From the NCBI GenBank assembly GCA_015680685.1, contig MNCI01002736.1, positions 37,750 to 86,597 of the forward strand: DNA of 48,848 nucleotides, read 5' to 3'. This stretch comes from Gnetum montanum. Lineage: Eukaryota > Streptophyta > Gnetopsida > Gnetales > Gnetaceae. This document shows, piece after piece, positions 1-10,400 of this stretch. Every line of letters starts with the position of its first letter. Position 1 is the first letter of the stretch. A program made the translations under genes and the position numbers. The notes under the pieces were generated by a model. That model did no database searches and was not told the origin of the DNA. It saw only the letters and a program-made list of their open reading frames with translations.

Positions 1-1162
1 CCCGAGAAGCGTCAACAAAGAAGTGCAAAACACCACAAGCAACTTGATAGAGACATTGTCCTTTGCCACCTAGCTAGGCATCATTGTACCATGTTCAGTA
101 GTACATAGGATTGGGGAAATGAAATTTTTTTTTATAGGGGAATGGGAACTGTAGGGATTGGTAACCAATCAATGACTTGTGCGTGGTGAAGGGGATGTCT
201 GGGTATGTGTGCGGGTCATGCTTATCTTCTTGGGATCAAAACATGATATGTACATCCTTTGGTAGTACACGACTCTTGCTTGATGTTTAAGAGAACTTGT
301 TGGCATAACCAAAGCCATGTGATGATGTGTTACTTTCTTTAGAGGAACAGGGCCCTCGTTTAGTGTTAGGGGAACCTATTGGCATAGAGCCAAAGCCATG
401 CAACAGGATGTTACTTGATTGTTTTAGACATGAGCGTTTACTTTCGAGGCAACTGCCATCCCGTCAAGGGCTTTTTTTTGGTGCATGCTCGAATGCCATG
501 TTGTGGGTTGTAACTGCTTAAGAGTGGTGCAGTGTGCAACAGTGTGTTCAATGTTTCAGGCTGTACTAGGTGTGTCTGAGATGTAATTAAGTGGACGATG
601 TTGACGGGTAGGTGGGGCATGTAATGGGAGATGTACTGGTGAATGGTTTGATTTGTCTTGTCACGTGTGTTATGAACAATGCATTACCTCATTGTTGTGA
701 TGAAGTGCATTCTTGTACGAACACCTCTGAGTGTCATCCTGCAAAGACAACTCCAAGAAGACAAGAAAATCATGAGTGAGTAAGCAAGCTTAAACTTGAA
801 CAGCTACTGATAAAATCAAGGCAACAGATGAAATTTTAGGCAACAATGTTGTCAGGATCGGCTGATGACGAGCAAGGCAACAGCTTTGATGAAGTTTGAA
901 TGCAGCCACAGATCGAGGAACCATAGATAAAATTGCTAGTTTATAGTCATGGCTGACTATCATGGGTTAGTTTTATGTCATGACCCATTGGACATTGCCT
1001 GTTTAGCATCGTGGCAGATGGTACATTGTTAATTTCTAGTCTTGGTGGACCGTGAAAAGGCAAACCAGTTTATAGTCTTAGCAAACTCTGGTGAATGCGA
1101 CTGTGACAGTTTACTGTCGTACCGGACGGGTGCTAGTTTATTGTCATTGCGGACATTCTGGG
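1..1162. other. Presumed 3' UTR of element 1, no gene seen
   Basis: No coding similarity is recognised on either strand. A motif containing TTGGCATA, then CCAAAGCCATG, then TGTTACTT occurs twice, near 299-333 and 378-415, as an imperfect duplication. From about 936 short degenerate units of the form AGTTTA-n-GTC-n-T appear and run into the regular 37-bp array that follows. The stretch does not resemble the 5' LTR at 13785-15053, so the 3' LTR lies farther left. Confidence 0.4.
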
Positions 1163-1384
1163 GTATCATTTTACCATCATGATACCAGGACGAGCTATGG
1201 TATCAGTTTACCGTCATGATGCCAGGACAAGCTGTGGTATCAGTTTACCGTTATGATGTCAGGACGAGCTGTGGTATCAGTTTACCGTCATGATGTCAAG
1301 ATGAGCTATGGTATTAGTTTACCATCGTGATGCCAGGACGAGCTATGGTATCAATTTACTTTCATGATCCCAGGACAAGCTCGT
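1163..1384. repeat. 37-bp tandem repeat, six copies, in 3' UTR of element 1
   Basis: Six consecutive 37-bp units begin GTATCAGTTTACCGTCATGA or a close variant and end near GAGCTGTG. Units start at 1163, 1200, 1237, 1274, 1311 and 1348 with few mismatches and no spacer. The array lies just beyond the integrase C-terminus. Tandem arrays in the 3' UTR of Tat-lineage elements are known and can seed satellite DNA. Confidence 0.9.
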
Positions 1385-2700
1385 ACCTGAGTCCATGCTA
1401 AAACATGGAATGATTTCAAGAATAAGTGATTAGTCAGATTTGCAAGATCATTCCCTTCCATGTCAGCTAATCTGAATGCTCCATTGTCATATGCTTTGGT
1501 GACCAAGTAGGGCCCTTCCCAGTTGGCTGAGAATTTGTCCGAGTGTTCCCGAACGGCTTTGAGCACAAGGTCGCCTTCCTTGATAGGGCGCTTATAATCA
1601 TCGTACCGATGGCGTTGTTGTTGTCATTTTTGATACCATTCAATCTGATCGAGTGCACGTATACATTCCTCCTCCACCAAGTCCAAGTCAATGATGCGTA
1701 GGTCATTGCTTTGCCCTTCATCGAGGAGTTCGGAAAGTGTGATCCTTAAGGACGGTACCTATAATTCCAAGGGTAAAACAGCTTCTAAACCATAAACAAG
1801 ACTATATGGCATTTTACCTGTGGAAGTTCGATGCGTAGTACGATAAGCCCATAGCACATATACTAACTATTCATGCCATCTTTTCTTGCTTTGGATAGGC
1901 ATCTTTTTAAGTACTGTAATGATGGTTTTATTTGTGGCTTCAGCTTGTCCATTACTCTAAGGGTAATAAGGGGATGAAAATGAGTGTTTGATCCCTAGGC
2001 TTTCACAGAAAGTTCTAGTTTCAGCACTGCTAAATTGTGGCCCATTATCAGTGATGATGGTCATGGGGATTCCAAAATGGGTCACAATGTTTTCAAGGAT
2101 GAAGTTGCATATGTGTTTGGATGTGGTTTTTCTAAGGGGAATAGCTTCTACCCACTTCATGAAATACTCTATAGCGGCTATGATGAAGCTATGCCCTGCG
2201 AAAGATGAGGGTGTTATTGGTCTGATAAGGTCCAACCCTCACTTTTGAAAGGGCCAGGTGATTTGCGCTGTATGCAACTCATTTGGTGGAACATGTATCA
2301 GATTACTATGTTTTTGATAGACACTGCACGTTTTAGCCTTGGAGAGACAATCATACCCCATGTGTGGCCAATAATAGCCTAAATGTCTTATTTTTGTTGT
2401 CATTACTTTAGGTGCTATGTGTCCTCCGCATAGTCCATCATGTACTTGCTCGACAATGTTTTGGGCATCAGCGCTACTAACGCACGTTAGCAATATGCCT
2501 TTGTAGGATCGATGACATAATGTGTCCCCTACTAGTGCATATTGTCGAGAACATTTTCTTACTATGTCCTTTTGTGCATTCATTAAATGTTGCAGTGTTT
2601 CACCGCATAGAAGGTACTCTTTTATGTCGTCATACCATTCTATCGCATGTGTTGTACTAACGGATGCAATTGGTAATCCATCGAGAGTATCGGTTATGGA
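1380..2700 (-). pseudogene. Integrase of element 1 pol
   Basis: Integrase inserts the reverse-transcribed copy into host DNA. Reading leftwards, a zinc-binding region (HDGLCGGH, then KTCSVYQKH with the second Cys changed to Tyr) is followed by the rve core: first Asp in LDLIRPI, second in IITDNGPQF, Glu in NGQAEATNKT. The C-terminal part includes NWEGPYLV and ends shortly before the 37-bp array. Stops interrupt it, for example in PYYP-stop-SNG where the family has Gln, so it is a pseudogene although the catalytic triad survives. It is the last pol domain and follows the second RNase H in the same direction. Confidence 0.9.
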
Positions 2701-3168
2701 TTTAGCACAACTGATTATAGAGCTTGGCAACATATGGCACATGTCAGGCAATATGTTTAGAGCTAGTGTGGCAAGTGCGTCTACAATGGTGTTATCGTTT
2801 CTGGAGAAATGTTGTACATCCATGTTTTCGAATTGCTTCAACAAGTGTTTAGCTAAGTCACAGTATGGTTGTAAATGTTGCGCTTTGCATGTATAAATGT
2901 CTATGACTTGGTTTAAAACTAGTTGTGAGTCCCCCCTGACTACAAGTCGTGTGATGTTAGAAGCTAATGCTGCCTCAAGGCCCCTAAGGAGACCTTCGTA
3001 TTCTGCTATGTTGTTGGTATAATGAAAGTGAAAGCCGGAAGCAAAGGGTCGGATCTCCCCAAAGGGATAGGTGATGATGGCAGCATCACTCCCCCCTCGA
3101 GAGGTGGAGGCTCCATCAAAGTTCAAAATAGCTTCATACTCATCAGGAACTATGTTTATCGCGCTCAC
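2700..3168 (-). pseudogene. Archaeal-type second RNase H (aRNH) of element 1 pol
   Basis: The open frame reads into integrase and starts with a domain carrying the RNase HI acidic residues in order: Asp in NFDGAST, Glu in NNIAEYEGLL, Asp in VRGDSQLV and Asp in NTIVDALATLA. It lies between the retroviral-type RNase H and integrase, the position of the extra archaeal-like RNase H in plant Tat elements, and is the basis for that assignment. RNase H removes the RNA strand of the RNA:DNA hybrid during reverse transcription. This segment is one of the best preserved, with all four acidic residues present and no stop inside the domain. Confidence 0.88.
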
Positions 3169-3239
3169 GTTTTCGTCTGGAAAACCCTGGCTCTACTGTT
3201 GCTTGATCGTGTGTTGGTGATGTAGTTAGTTGATTCGCT

Positions 3240-3690
3240 ATGGCTTGACCCTTGATTGACGACTACGCTATATAATGTAGGTCAAATTTGGCTATTATGG
3301 CTTTCCAACGCGCTATTCTGCTTGACTCGTAAATGTTACCGGTGATGGCCCTGAGCACATTATCTTTGCAGATTATGTTGGCTTGGTTGTGGAAGAGGTA
3401 ATGTTGTCATTTCTTTAGGGAAAAGACCAGGGCTAAACATGACCTCTCCACCTCATTGTACTTCTTTTCATGGGCCACTAATGCATGGTTCAAATAATAA
3501 ACAGGGATTTCGGTCCCATCGTCTCGTTTCTGGCAGAGCATGGAAGCGATGGACAAATCCGTCATGGCGAGATAGATGTAGAAATGTTTATTGTTCTGTG
3601 GAGGGTACATTATTGGTAACTGAGCTAGTGTTGTCTTAATGTGGTCGAAAGCTTCTTGGCATTGTGGAGTCCATTCAAAATGGGCATTCT
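3240..3690 (-). pseudogene. Retroviral-type RNase H of element 1 pol
   Basis: This is the standard gypsy RNase H following RT. Visible pieces are WTPQCQEAFDHIKTTLAQLP at the RT junction, YLAMTDLSIASMLCQ, PVYYLNHAL, and EKKYNEVERSCLALVFS. A stop follows at SLKK-stop and another near HYIA-stop. Downstream motifs (NVLRAITGNIYESSRIARWK) match the end of the family domain. In Tat elements this domain is often degenerate, with activity thought to be supplied by the second RNase H. It sits between RT and aRNH on the same strand. Confidence 0.8.
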
Positions 3691-4480
3691 TTCATAGTAA
3701 ATGATTCATGGGCTTCAACTTGTCTGTCAATTTTTCTATGAAGCGCGTGATGAACTGTAATCTACCTTGTAGACCCTGAAGTTCAGTAATATTGCTTGGT
3801 GGTTTTAAATTGATAATTGCTTTAACTTTATCTAGGTCCACTCGTATTCTTGTTTCTGACACTACAAAGCCTAGCATCTTGCTCGTTTTTACTCCGAAAA
3901 CACATTTCTTTGGATTGAGCCTAAGTTCATATTTTAAGCAACATTTTAGGATCAAATCTAAATCTTGGATGTGTCGCTCTGGTGTTTTCGATTTAATTGT
4001 GATGTCATCTACATAATCATTGAGCAAATGCAACATATAGTCACTAAAAATGAATGTCGTTGCCCTTTGATATGTGGCCCCAGCGTTCTTGAGACCGAAC
4101 AACATCATCGTGTAACAAAAGGTGCCCCATGGTGTCATAAAGGTAGTCCAGAGCTGATGCTCCGGGTTAATGCGTATCTGGTTATATCCTGAGAAGCCAT
4201 CCATAAAAGATAACAAGGCATGCCCAGCGGTTGAATCAACAAGTTGCTCGATGCTGGGTAGGGGGAAATCATCTTTTATAGTTGCAACATTGAGATACCG
4301 AAGTCAATGCATAGGCGAATGCTTCTGTTCTTCTTCGGGACAATGACCATGTTGGATACCCAATCAGCGTAATCAATAGCCCAAATGAAACCTGCCTGAT
4401 AGAGTTTGGTGATCTCATTGCGAACTGCTAACGCTACCTCAAGCTTAACTTTTTGTGCTTTTTTTTTCACTAGCCTTAAC
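3690..4480 (-). pseudogene. Reverse transcriptase of element 1 pol
   Basis: RT makes DNA from the element RNA. Motifs in order: YQAGFIWAIDYADWVSNMV, VPKKN, LCIDF, FPLPSIEQLVD, SFMDGFSGYNQIRI, TPWGTFCY, GLKNAGATYQRA, the catalytic YVDD (4015-4004), LNPKKCVFGV, and KMLGFVVS. All core motifs are recognisable and YVDD is intact. A single-base frameshift lies just after LCIDF near 4295, so the domain is not translatable as it stands. Spacing and motif wording are those of Tat/Athila-type gypsy RT. Confidence 0.92.
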
Positions 4481-4955
4481 TTTGGATCGAGTATAATATT
4501 GTGCTGGATGATTCAAGGATCTAACTCAGGCATGTCTGTGTAAGACCAAGCAAATGCTTTTATGTTGTCTTGAAGCACATCTTCTATGTCTTTGGCCAGT
4601 TGAGGTTGCAATAGTGTACTCAATTTTAATATCCTGATTTCACCATCAGGCATAGCGATGGGGGTTTCAGTCAACGGGTCTTCGGTGATGCTATCAGCTT
4701 CTATGTCGAGGGACTTTATCATACCTTTGTAGCTGTCTAGTGTTTGTTATGTTGAGGCTATGACTGTGTCATCCATTGATAGACCTAATTTGATGGAATT
4801 CATGTCGATTTCTCTTGTGATCTTTCTGTATGGTCCATCGATGGTCAATGGTGTGGATAAATGCTGATAATCCATTGAGCTTGCTCCTGCCAATAAACAA
4901 AGGGCAGAGTGAGCTAGTAGATGTTGTTACGCGTTCCTTGGCAACGTAAATCATG
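4481..4955 (-). pseudogene. N-terminal connector of element 1 pol
   Basis: Minus-strand sequence ahead of RT includes an open stretch (4722-4513) with LQDNIKAFAWSYTDMPELDP, the typical lead-in to gypsy RT where the family shows F-A-W-S-x-x-D-M-P. No aspartic protease motif (D-S/T-G with hydrophobic flanks) is found from here up to the antisense module, although this is where protease belongs. Either protease was lost, or it was displaced when the module was acquired. The boundary at 4955 is approximate. Confidence 0.65.
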
Positions 4956-4964
4956 TGTACATGT

Positions 4965-5056
4965 ACGGTGGTGGTTTATCGTCGTACCGGGATGCATGGC
5001 AGTTTAAGGCCTTACCGGGCCATATGTGGTAGTTTAAGCCCTTACCGGGCCAGTTA
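4965..5056. repeat. Left-flank repeats of the antisense module
   Basis: Short units read GTTTATCGTCGTACCGGGA, GCAGTTTAAGGCCTTACCGG and GTAGTTTAAGCCCTTACCGG. The same unit type (AGTTTAAGGCC then GGGCCA) recurs in the same orientation at 10163-10250, on the other side of the antisense gene. A looser relative is present at 936-1162. Confidence 0.75.
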
Positions 5057-5286
5057 AATGTTGCGTTGATGTCATCTAGTTGGCATGTGAGCTATATTGA
5101 AGAGTTTGTGCCAAAATGTTTAGTGTGGGCGACCAAAATTGGTTTGCTAGGGGATATGGTTTGGGGTAGCGTTCGTCATCTTGTTATTTTGTTTTGCATT
5201 TTCCCTCATTTTATACTTTGAATAATTTTGATTAAAATTAATAAAAAATGCAAGGTGGCAGTGGCAGTGGCGGGGTCAACGTGCGC

Positions 5287-5294
5287 TATATATA
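5287..5294 (+). promoter_or_regulatory. TATA box for the antisense gene
   Basis: TATATATA sits inside the palindrome GCGCTATATATAGCG. It lies about 280 bp ahead of the proposed start codon at 5573 and ahead of a repeat-rich 5' leader, so transcription on the plus strand would begin near 5320. The palindrome could serve either strand; the plus assignment rests on the gene downstream. Confidence 0.5.
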
Positions 5295-5365
5295 GCGTAA
5301 GGCTGTCAGTTGTCAAAGGCAGCGTGAACCTGAATCGAACCGGAGCGTAATTGTAAACCTAAGTC

Positions 5366-5556
5366 ACAGCGTAAGCGTAAATCACCAAACCCCAGCGTGA
5401 GCGTAGAGGCTCAATCCCCAGCGTAAGCGTGAGCATAGAGGCTCAAACTCCAGCGTAAGCATAAAAGTTCAAACCCTAGCATAAGCATGAGCATAGAGGC
5501 TCAAACTCCAGCGTAAGCGTGGAAGCTCAAACCCCAGCGTAAGCGTGAGCGATTAG
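5366..5556 (+). repeat. GCGTAAGCGT-rich tandem repeats in 5' leader of antisense gene
   Basis: About seven units of roughly 26 or 32 bp read CAGCGTAAGCGT, an optional GAGCGT, then AGAGGCTCAAAC. The length difference is one extra 6-bp GNGCGT/GNGCAT step. They lie between the TATA box and the first coding exon. Confidence 0.8.
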
Positions 5557-5572
5557 CATACAAGATGCCCGA

Positions 5573-8500
5573 ATGGGCAAGGGCAAGGAGGTAGAAGGCC
5601 AAGGGAGGAATGGACCCGAATTGACTTTCGCGAAGGAAAGTGAGGCCATGTTGCAGTGTTTTCCTAGGCCTAGGATTCCATCATAGCCTGGATCGGCACA
5701 CAGGTAGGCTCTAATCTTACCTCAGTTAATTATTTTTATTTGTGCTTGTTATCTAGACGTAGACAGTCTTGGCAGCGTACAGGGTCTGTACGCTGAGCGT
5801 AGATAGTTTTGATAGTGTACAGAGTCTGTACGCTGAGCGTAGATTCGTAGCGTAAAAGCTCTTTACGTTGAGCGTAGATAGTTTTCACAGCGTGCAGGAT
5901 CTGTACGCTGACCATAAATGGGCTTCGCACGTAAATGATTTTCACAGTGTATAGGATCTGCACGCCGAGCGTAAACAGTTTTCATAGAGTACAGGGTCTA
6001 TACATTGGGCATAAATAGTTTTCGCAGCGTACAGGGTCTGTACGTTGGGCATAAATAGTTTTCGGAGCATGTACACCAAGTGTAAACGATTTTTTGATAG
6101 GGTATATGCCGAGTGTAAACGATTATTTTGACAACGTATACGCTGAGTGTAAACGGTTTTTTTTTTTGACATTTCATTTTTTTCTCTATTTCATTTTGAT
6201 TTTCTATTTCATTTTGGTGTATAGCTGATTTATCATGGCATTCTGGTTATTTGCAGGGATTTTGAGCCTTTCCTCCTAGTGGTTGAGCTGGTTGGGGTAC
6301 CGGCATGGTTCGGGCCCCTTGATACCGATGAACCTGCCCCTAATCTGACTATTGATAACAATGGGGTATGGTTCAGGGAAGGGGCCTGTGAATTCCTTGC
6401 TTTCATCCTAGACAGATTCAAGGTAGTGATATGGTCACACCTAAGCGAACAAGTGGCGCGGAGCATGCTCGAAGCAATGTTGCTAGGATCTTTGGATGGC
6501 GTCATGGTTTTCATGGTGGACATTGACGAGGGACCTCTTGCGATTGAGGAAGGTCCCTCTGGAGGGCCCAGATCTACTTGTCCATTATCACGTGTGTGGG
6601 ACTTATTGCCACGTGGGCCTCACTATCTCAATAACCCTTTGTTTCTAGCTATGCGTGCGCACACATTATTTCAGAACCCTCCGGGCACAGTGTACAGGGT
6701 AGAGAGGTAAGGTCATTTAGTTTGTCATTTCTATTTTTGTCGTTTAGTGTTTGCTCCTATTCTGATGACCGTTCTTTTGCAGGCCCCAAGTTGATAAAGA
6801 TGGAATATGCATCAATGATGATGGGCTTGCACTGGCTCATATCACTTTAGAGACCTTCATGGCGGGTCCCACCCTTCGCGGAGCTGTATTAGCTCAGACG
6901 AAGGGCGACATTGTTCATTTCCATAAACGATTTTCTAGGGCGTTTGCACAATGCACGGCTCGTGGGTGGCTGCATGGAGATTAGTCACGCAATGGACCAG
7001 TTTTCCCTCGTGATGCTCACTTGGGTTCTAGCACTTCGAAGTCCACGACTGAAGGTAAGTGATGATATTTCCTAGATGCCTTAGTGTGTTTGTTCAGCTG
7101 CTGGTGGTCATATGGTGTTATGGTTCTAAATTGTATTTACAGTTGATGTCCCCCCCTCCCCCNTGGATGATGCCGGCCTCATGGAGTTATTTACAACCCT
7201 GAGCCCTGATGTCTCCATTGCTGAAATGATTGGAATTGTTGATTCTTTTGACAAATCCGTCACCTACTACAGCACCCGTATTAAGGGTGTCAAGATAGTT
7301 TTCCATCTATCAACCGAATTCTTTTCAGACCTCTTCGATGTACCAGCAGATGGCGTGAATGTGGTTTTGGACAAGGTGCAGAAAGAGCTCCATGTGGTGT
7401 GTGAGCTAGAAGATTGGTTGGGCATTGTCAAGGGTTCCAAGGGATTCCCTATGCAGGGGACGTCAAAGGTGGTGGAAGTTAATGAATTGTATCCCCTGTT
7501 TAGGGCACAGGTGTTTCCTAAATCCCTGTCCCAAGTGAAGAGTCTTGGGGTGGAAGCTGTGCGCATCATGCGAGCCATTTTAGAAACTGGGATGCATTAT
7601 AATTGGGCCCAATTTTTGTTGTCGGGTTTCCATAGGGAGATAGTGCGATTGCGTTCAAACGTTGAGGTGTAGTCCCATTTTACATTCGTATTCTTCGTAG
7701 GTTATCTATGCCGCTTGGCCAAGTTTTTAGTGGTTCATGCGGATAATAAATATGTTCTACGGGATCGTACTCAATTATCTCGCCCGTGGATTAACCATTT
7801 TTTTGAAGTAGTTGAGTCCCAAGATGCACCCGAGGGGATTGATGAATCTATGTCCATCACGACAAAGGGGTCATCTGGTACTTCAATCCATACACGTGAC
7901 AGTGTGGGTTGGAACCAGACAATGTGCCCTACATTGCAAAGAGAGCTAAACGTGTCATCAGGGAGACCATCGGGAAAGCCAAATCGAAGATCCCGAAGCG
8001 CGAACGCCCTAAAGAGGTGGCCTCAACTGTGGAAGAGCCAAGGGTGAAGTGAATACAATTCAAAATGCCTGTTCGAGGTAAGTAAACTTGGGGCACTTAT
8101 TGTATTGTCATTTTCGTCTTATTCATTTTTTTTTCATTTTGACCGCTTACATGAAACTAATGTCTTCAGACTTGACTCTGGAAGTGAGGAGACAGGAGCT
8201 AGAGACCATTATCGAGGAGGAGGAAGTTCCAACAGACTTAATAATTGAGGAGGAAGAGGTCGGCAAAGATTAGGTGGAAGGGACGGAAGAGCTAGCAGAA
8301 GACACCACGAAGATAGAATTGATCGATGACCGGGATGGTGTTGATGAAATATTCAATAGCTTCCTTAAGGGAAGATTGGACCTTGGTGATCCTCCAAACC
8401 GGGAAGGGGATAGAGAACATGGTATATTCCATTTTGTTTTATTGTGTTGCTTTGTGAATCTTTGTTTCCATCACGTGATGTTTTAATTTTACATTTTTAT

Positions 8501-9785
8501 AGCTTCCAGAGGAAGACATTGAAACTAGAACAATTCCACTGATGCGGTTGGAAGTGCCCATGAAAGTGGCCCCCCTGAAATGCCCGTGGAGGCTAGTCCA
8601 TCTCGTACTCATGAACCATTTACTTGGATCGAGATGCCAAGTAAAATGGATTTCATGACCAATATCGTTGACGAGGTGGTCGAACGTATTCAGCAAGCCC
8701 ATCCTGAAATGGGTACAAATGTCTCAAACATTTTGTAGCCTTCGAGTTTCATATCCCTTTTTTGCCATCTAAGATTTAATGCCTATTCTTTTTGTGTGTG
8801 TAGGAGCCAAGCTGAAGTGGGATCCGTTTGAAACCGTTAGTATTGAAAGTTTGCCTACACTACCGCCAGAAGTTAAATAGATACCAAGGCCGATCTATGA
8901 CAAGGTGGTGAAAGCTCTTGTGCATAACACTAAATCACTTTGGACCTGTAGGCGTTCCATTGAACAGCTATGGTTGCAAATCTAGGCAAAGGAAAAAGAG
9001 GTTTCCAAGTTATCAGTTGAACGTGATGATCTCAAGGCTCGGTATGAGTTTGCCTTGGCTAGACTAATAGGTGATCATTCTTGGCGAACTTCTAAGATCA
9101 CTTATACTAGATATTGGAACCTGCTAAATCACCATGCATCACTGACTCGGAGACTAGCAAAGCGTAAGGCCCAGATAGATCTACTGAACCTCAAGTACCA
9201 GGATTGGAAGGCTTTCGCTTCCAAGGTGCGTAAGTGGGGTTAGGATGAGAAGAACCACAAGCATCATTACAAGAAATCATTGAAGGAAGTATCCATAGAA
9301 AAGCGTCAGCTTGAAATGTTCGTAGAGGGTCTGGGTCTACGTTCTGCATTTGATACCTTTGCTAAGAATACAACTGTTGAGATGGAATCGCCCATGAGGG
9401 TAATTACAACCATTTTAGGGGAGGTGTCTGTGGGTGAATTTCCCTTGAAACGTCCCACATGGTCGGTGGTTAACAAGGGGAAAGCCTTTGTGAACGTCAA
9501 TCTAGGCCTTGATGGGACTGACTAGGCAAGCGTCTCAGAGGAGGAAATTCTACGTCGACTGGAATTCAGTTTAGGAGGGTCTCCTACGGTAAGCATTTTG
9601 TTTCCATGAAATTTGTTCGTTGAGTAATGTTTGGGAGTTTTCTTTTTTATTCTTGTGTTGATTGTTTCTTTTGCATTTTGTAGGGTTGAGGCAACGACGA
9701 TGTCCAAGAAGGTGGCCCTAGCGGAGTGGGGACTCATGGTGCTGGCGGGCCTGAAGGGGACGACCCTCCTGTCCCTGATGTTTAA
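5573..9785 (+). pseudogene. Eight-exon gene antisense within element 1: FCP1-like region, middle domain, coiled coil
   Basis: Exons: 5573-5703, 6257-6706, 6783-7054, 7143-8077, 8170-8421, 8503-8712, 8804-9588, 9684-9785. All seven introns are GT-AG, six of them 76-95 bp, and the reading frame continues across every junction. About 1,045 codons. Residues about 45-285 resemble the FCP1/NIF HAD-phosphatase fold: GACEFLAFILDRFKVVIWS, PLSRVWDLLPRG, NPLFLAMRAHTLFQNPPGT, DGLALAHI. The expected DxDxT and DD residues are absent, so catalysis is unlikely. Exon 4 (YYSTRIKGVKIVFHLSTEF onward) resembles plant transposon-associated domains, weakly. Exon 5 is acidic. Exon 7 is charged and Trp-containing, probably coiled coil. 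Exon 8 is Gly/Asp-rich. Twelve in-frame stops (nine TAG, three TGA, no TAA) and one frameshift near 7915 break it. Tat elements are known to carry extra antisense reading frames; whether this is one of those families needs comparison. Confidence 0.75.
5754..6160 (+). repeat. ~40-bp tandem repeat inside intron 1 of antisense gene
   Basis: Diverged units near 40 bp begin GCGTAGATAGTTTT and continue ACAGCGTACAGGGTCTGTAC. They fill most of the 553-bp first intron, far longer than the other six introns. The unit is clearly related to the 39-bp unit in the gag leader at 13517-13633 and is in the same plus-strand orientation. Confidence 0.85.
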
Positions 9786-10162
9786 TTTTGACTTTGAAAT
9801 TACCCTGGCTCATATTTTTATGTGAATCGTAAAGTGAATATTTTGAGTTGTATTGCACGGATGAATAGAATCAGTTAACTGTTGTACTTGTCTAACTGTA
9901 CATCACTACATATATATATATATTTCTACATATCTTTTTGTTATGGATTTTGAGTTTAAATGTAAACACGACACGGCAATGTAAAATGTTTTGGATTATT
10001 TTGTAGTTTAAATGTAATGCACGAAGTGGGAATGCAACTAGGAATGTAATTATAAGCGAAGGATAATTGTGAAAACTGTTATAGATAACACGACAATGCA
10101 AGTGTAAATTCGAACAATGAACTGGAATTTGCGAGAAAAACAAAGTGTAGGTAGATGGTCTA
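9786..10162. other. 3' flank of antisense gene
   Basis: AT-rich, with a short (TA)n run near 9910-9921. No coding similarity is seen. It probably holds the 3' UTR and polyadenylation region of the antisense gene, but no signal is clear enough to call. Confidence 0.3.
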
Positions 10163-10400
10163 GTTTAAGGCCATTTCGGGCCACACGTACTAGTTTAAGG
10201 CCATTTCGGGCCACACATACTAGTTTAAGGCCATTTCGGGCCATGCATAAACCAGGGAAGTTTCAAGTGATACGGGTGGATTTCTTGGTAGACCAACCAT
10301 TTCTGATCGTGGCTAGTTTTATGTCATTGCAGACATGATAGTTTAATGTCGTTTCGAACTTGGAATGTAGTTTAATGTCATTTCGAACTACAATGTCGTT
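10163..10400. repeat. Right-flank repeats of the antisense module
   Basis: Three 30-bp copies begin TAGTTTAAGGCCATTTCGGG (about 10163, 10193 and 10223) with GCCACAC following. Then come looser AGTTTAATGTCNTTTCGAAC units to about 10400. They match, in the same orientation, the repeats at 4965-5056 on the other side of the antisense gene. Confidence 0.85.

Noticed and set aside
1-960. 3' LTR of element 1
   Set aside because: Compared by eye with 13785-15053: neither the start, the end, the TATA region nor the GCGTATAC repeats are found.
2522-2896. Plus-strand open frame of 124 codons inside pol
   Set aside because: It is the shadow of the minus-strand RNase H/integrase reading, has no similarity to known proteins, and the other strand carries clear catalytic motifs.
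5366-6160. Possible CRISPR array
   Set aside because: Units are contiguous diverged tandem repeats with no unique spacers of even length, in plant DNA without cas genes.
5736-6172. Minus-strand frames with repeating TLYTVKTIYAQ-like peptides
   Set aside because: They are translations of the ~40-bp array in intron 1 of the antisense gene. The repetition is in the DNA and no coding constraint is visible.
10050-10338. Frames with repeated NGLKLVRVAR / LRPFRATHT peptides
   Set aside because: Translations of the 30-bp AGTTTAAGGCC repeats in two directions; not a protein gene.
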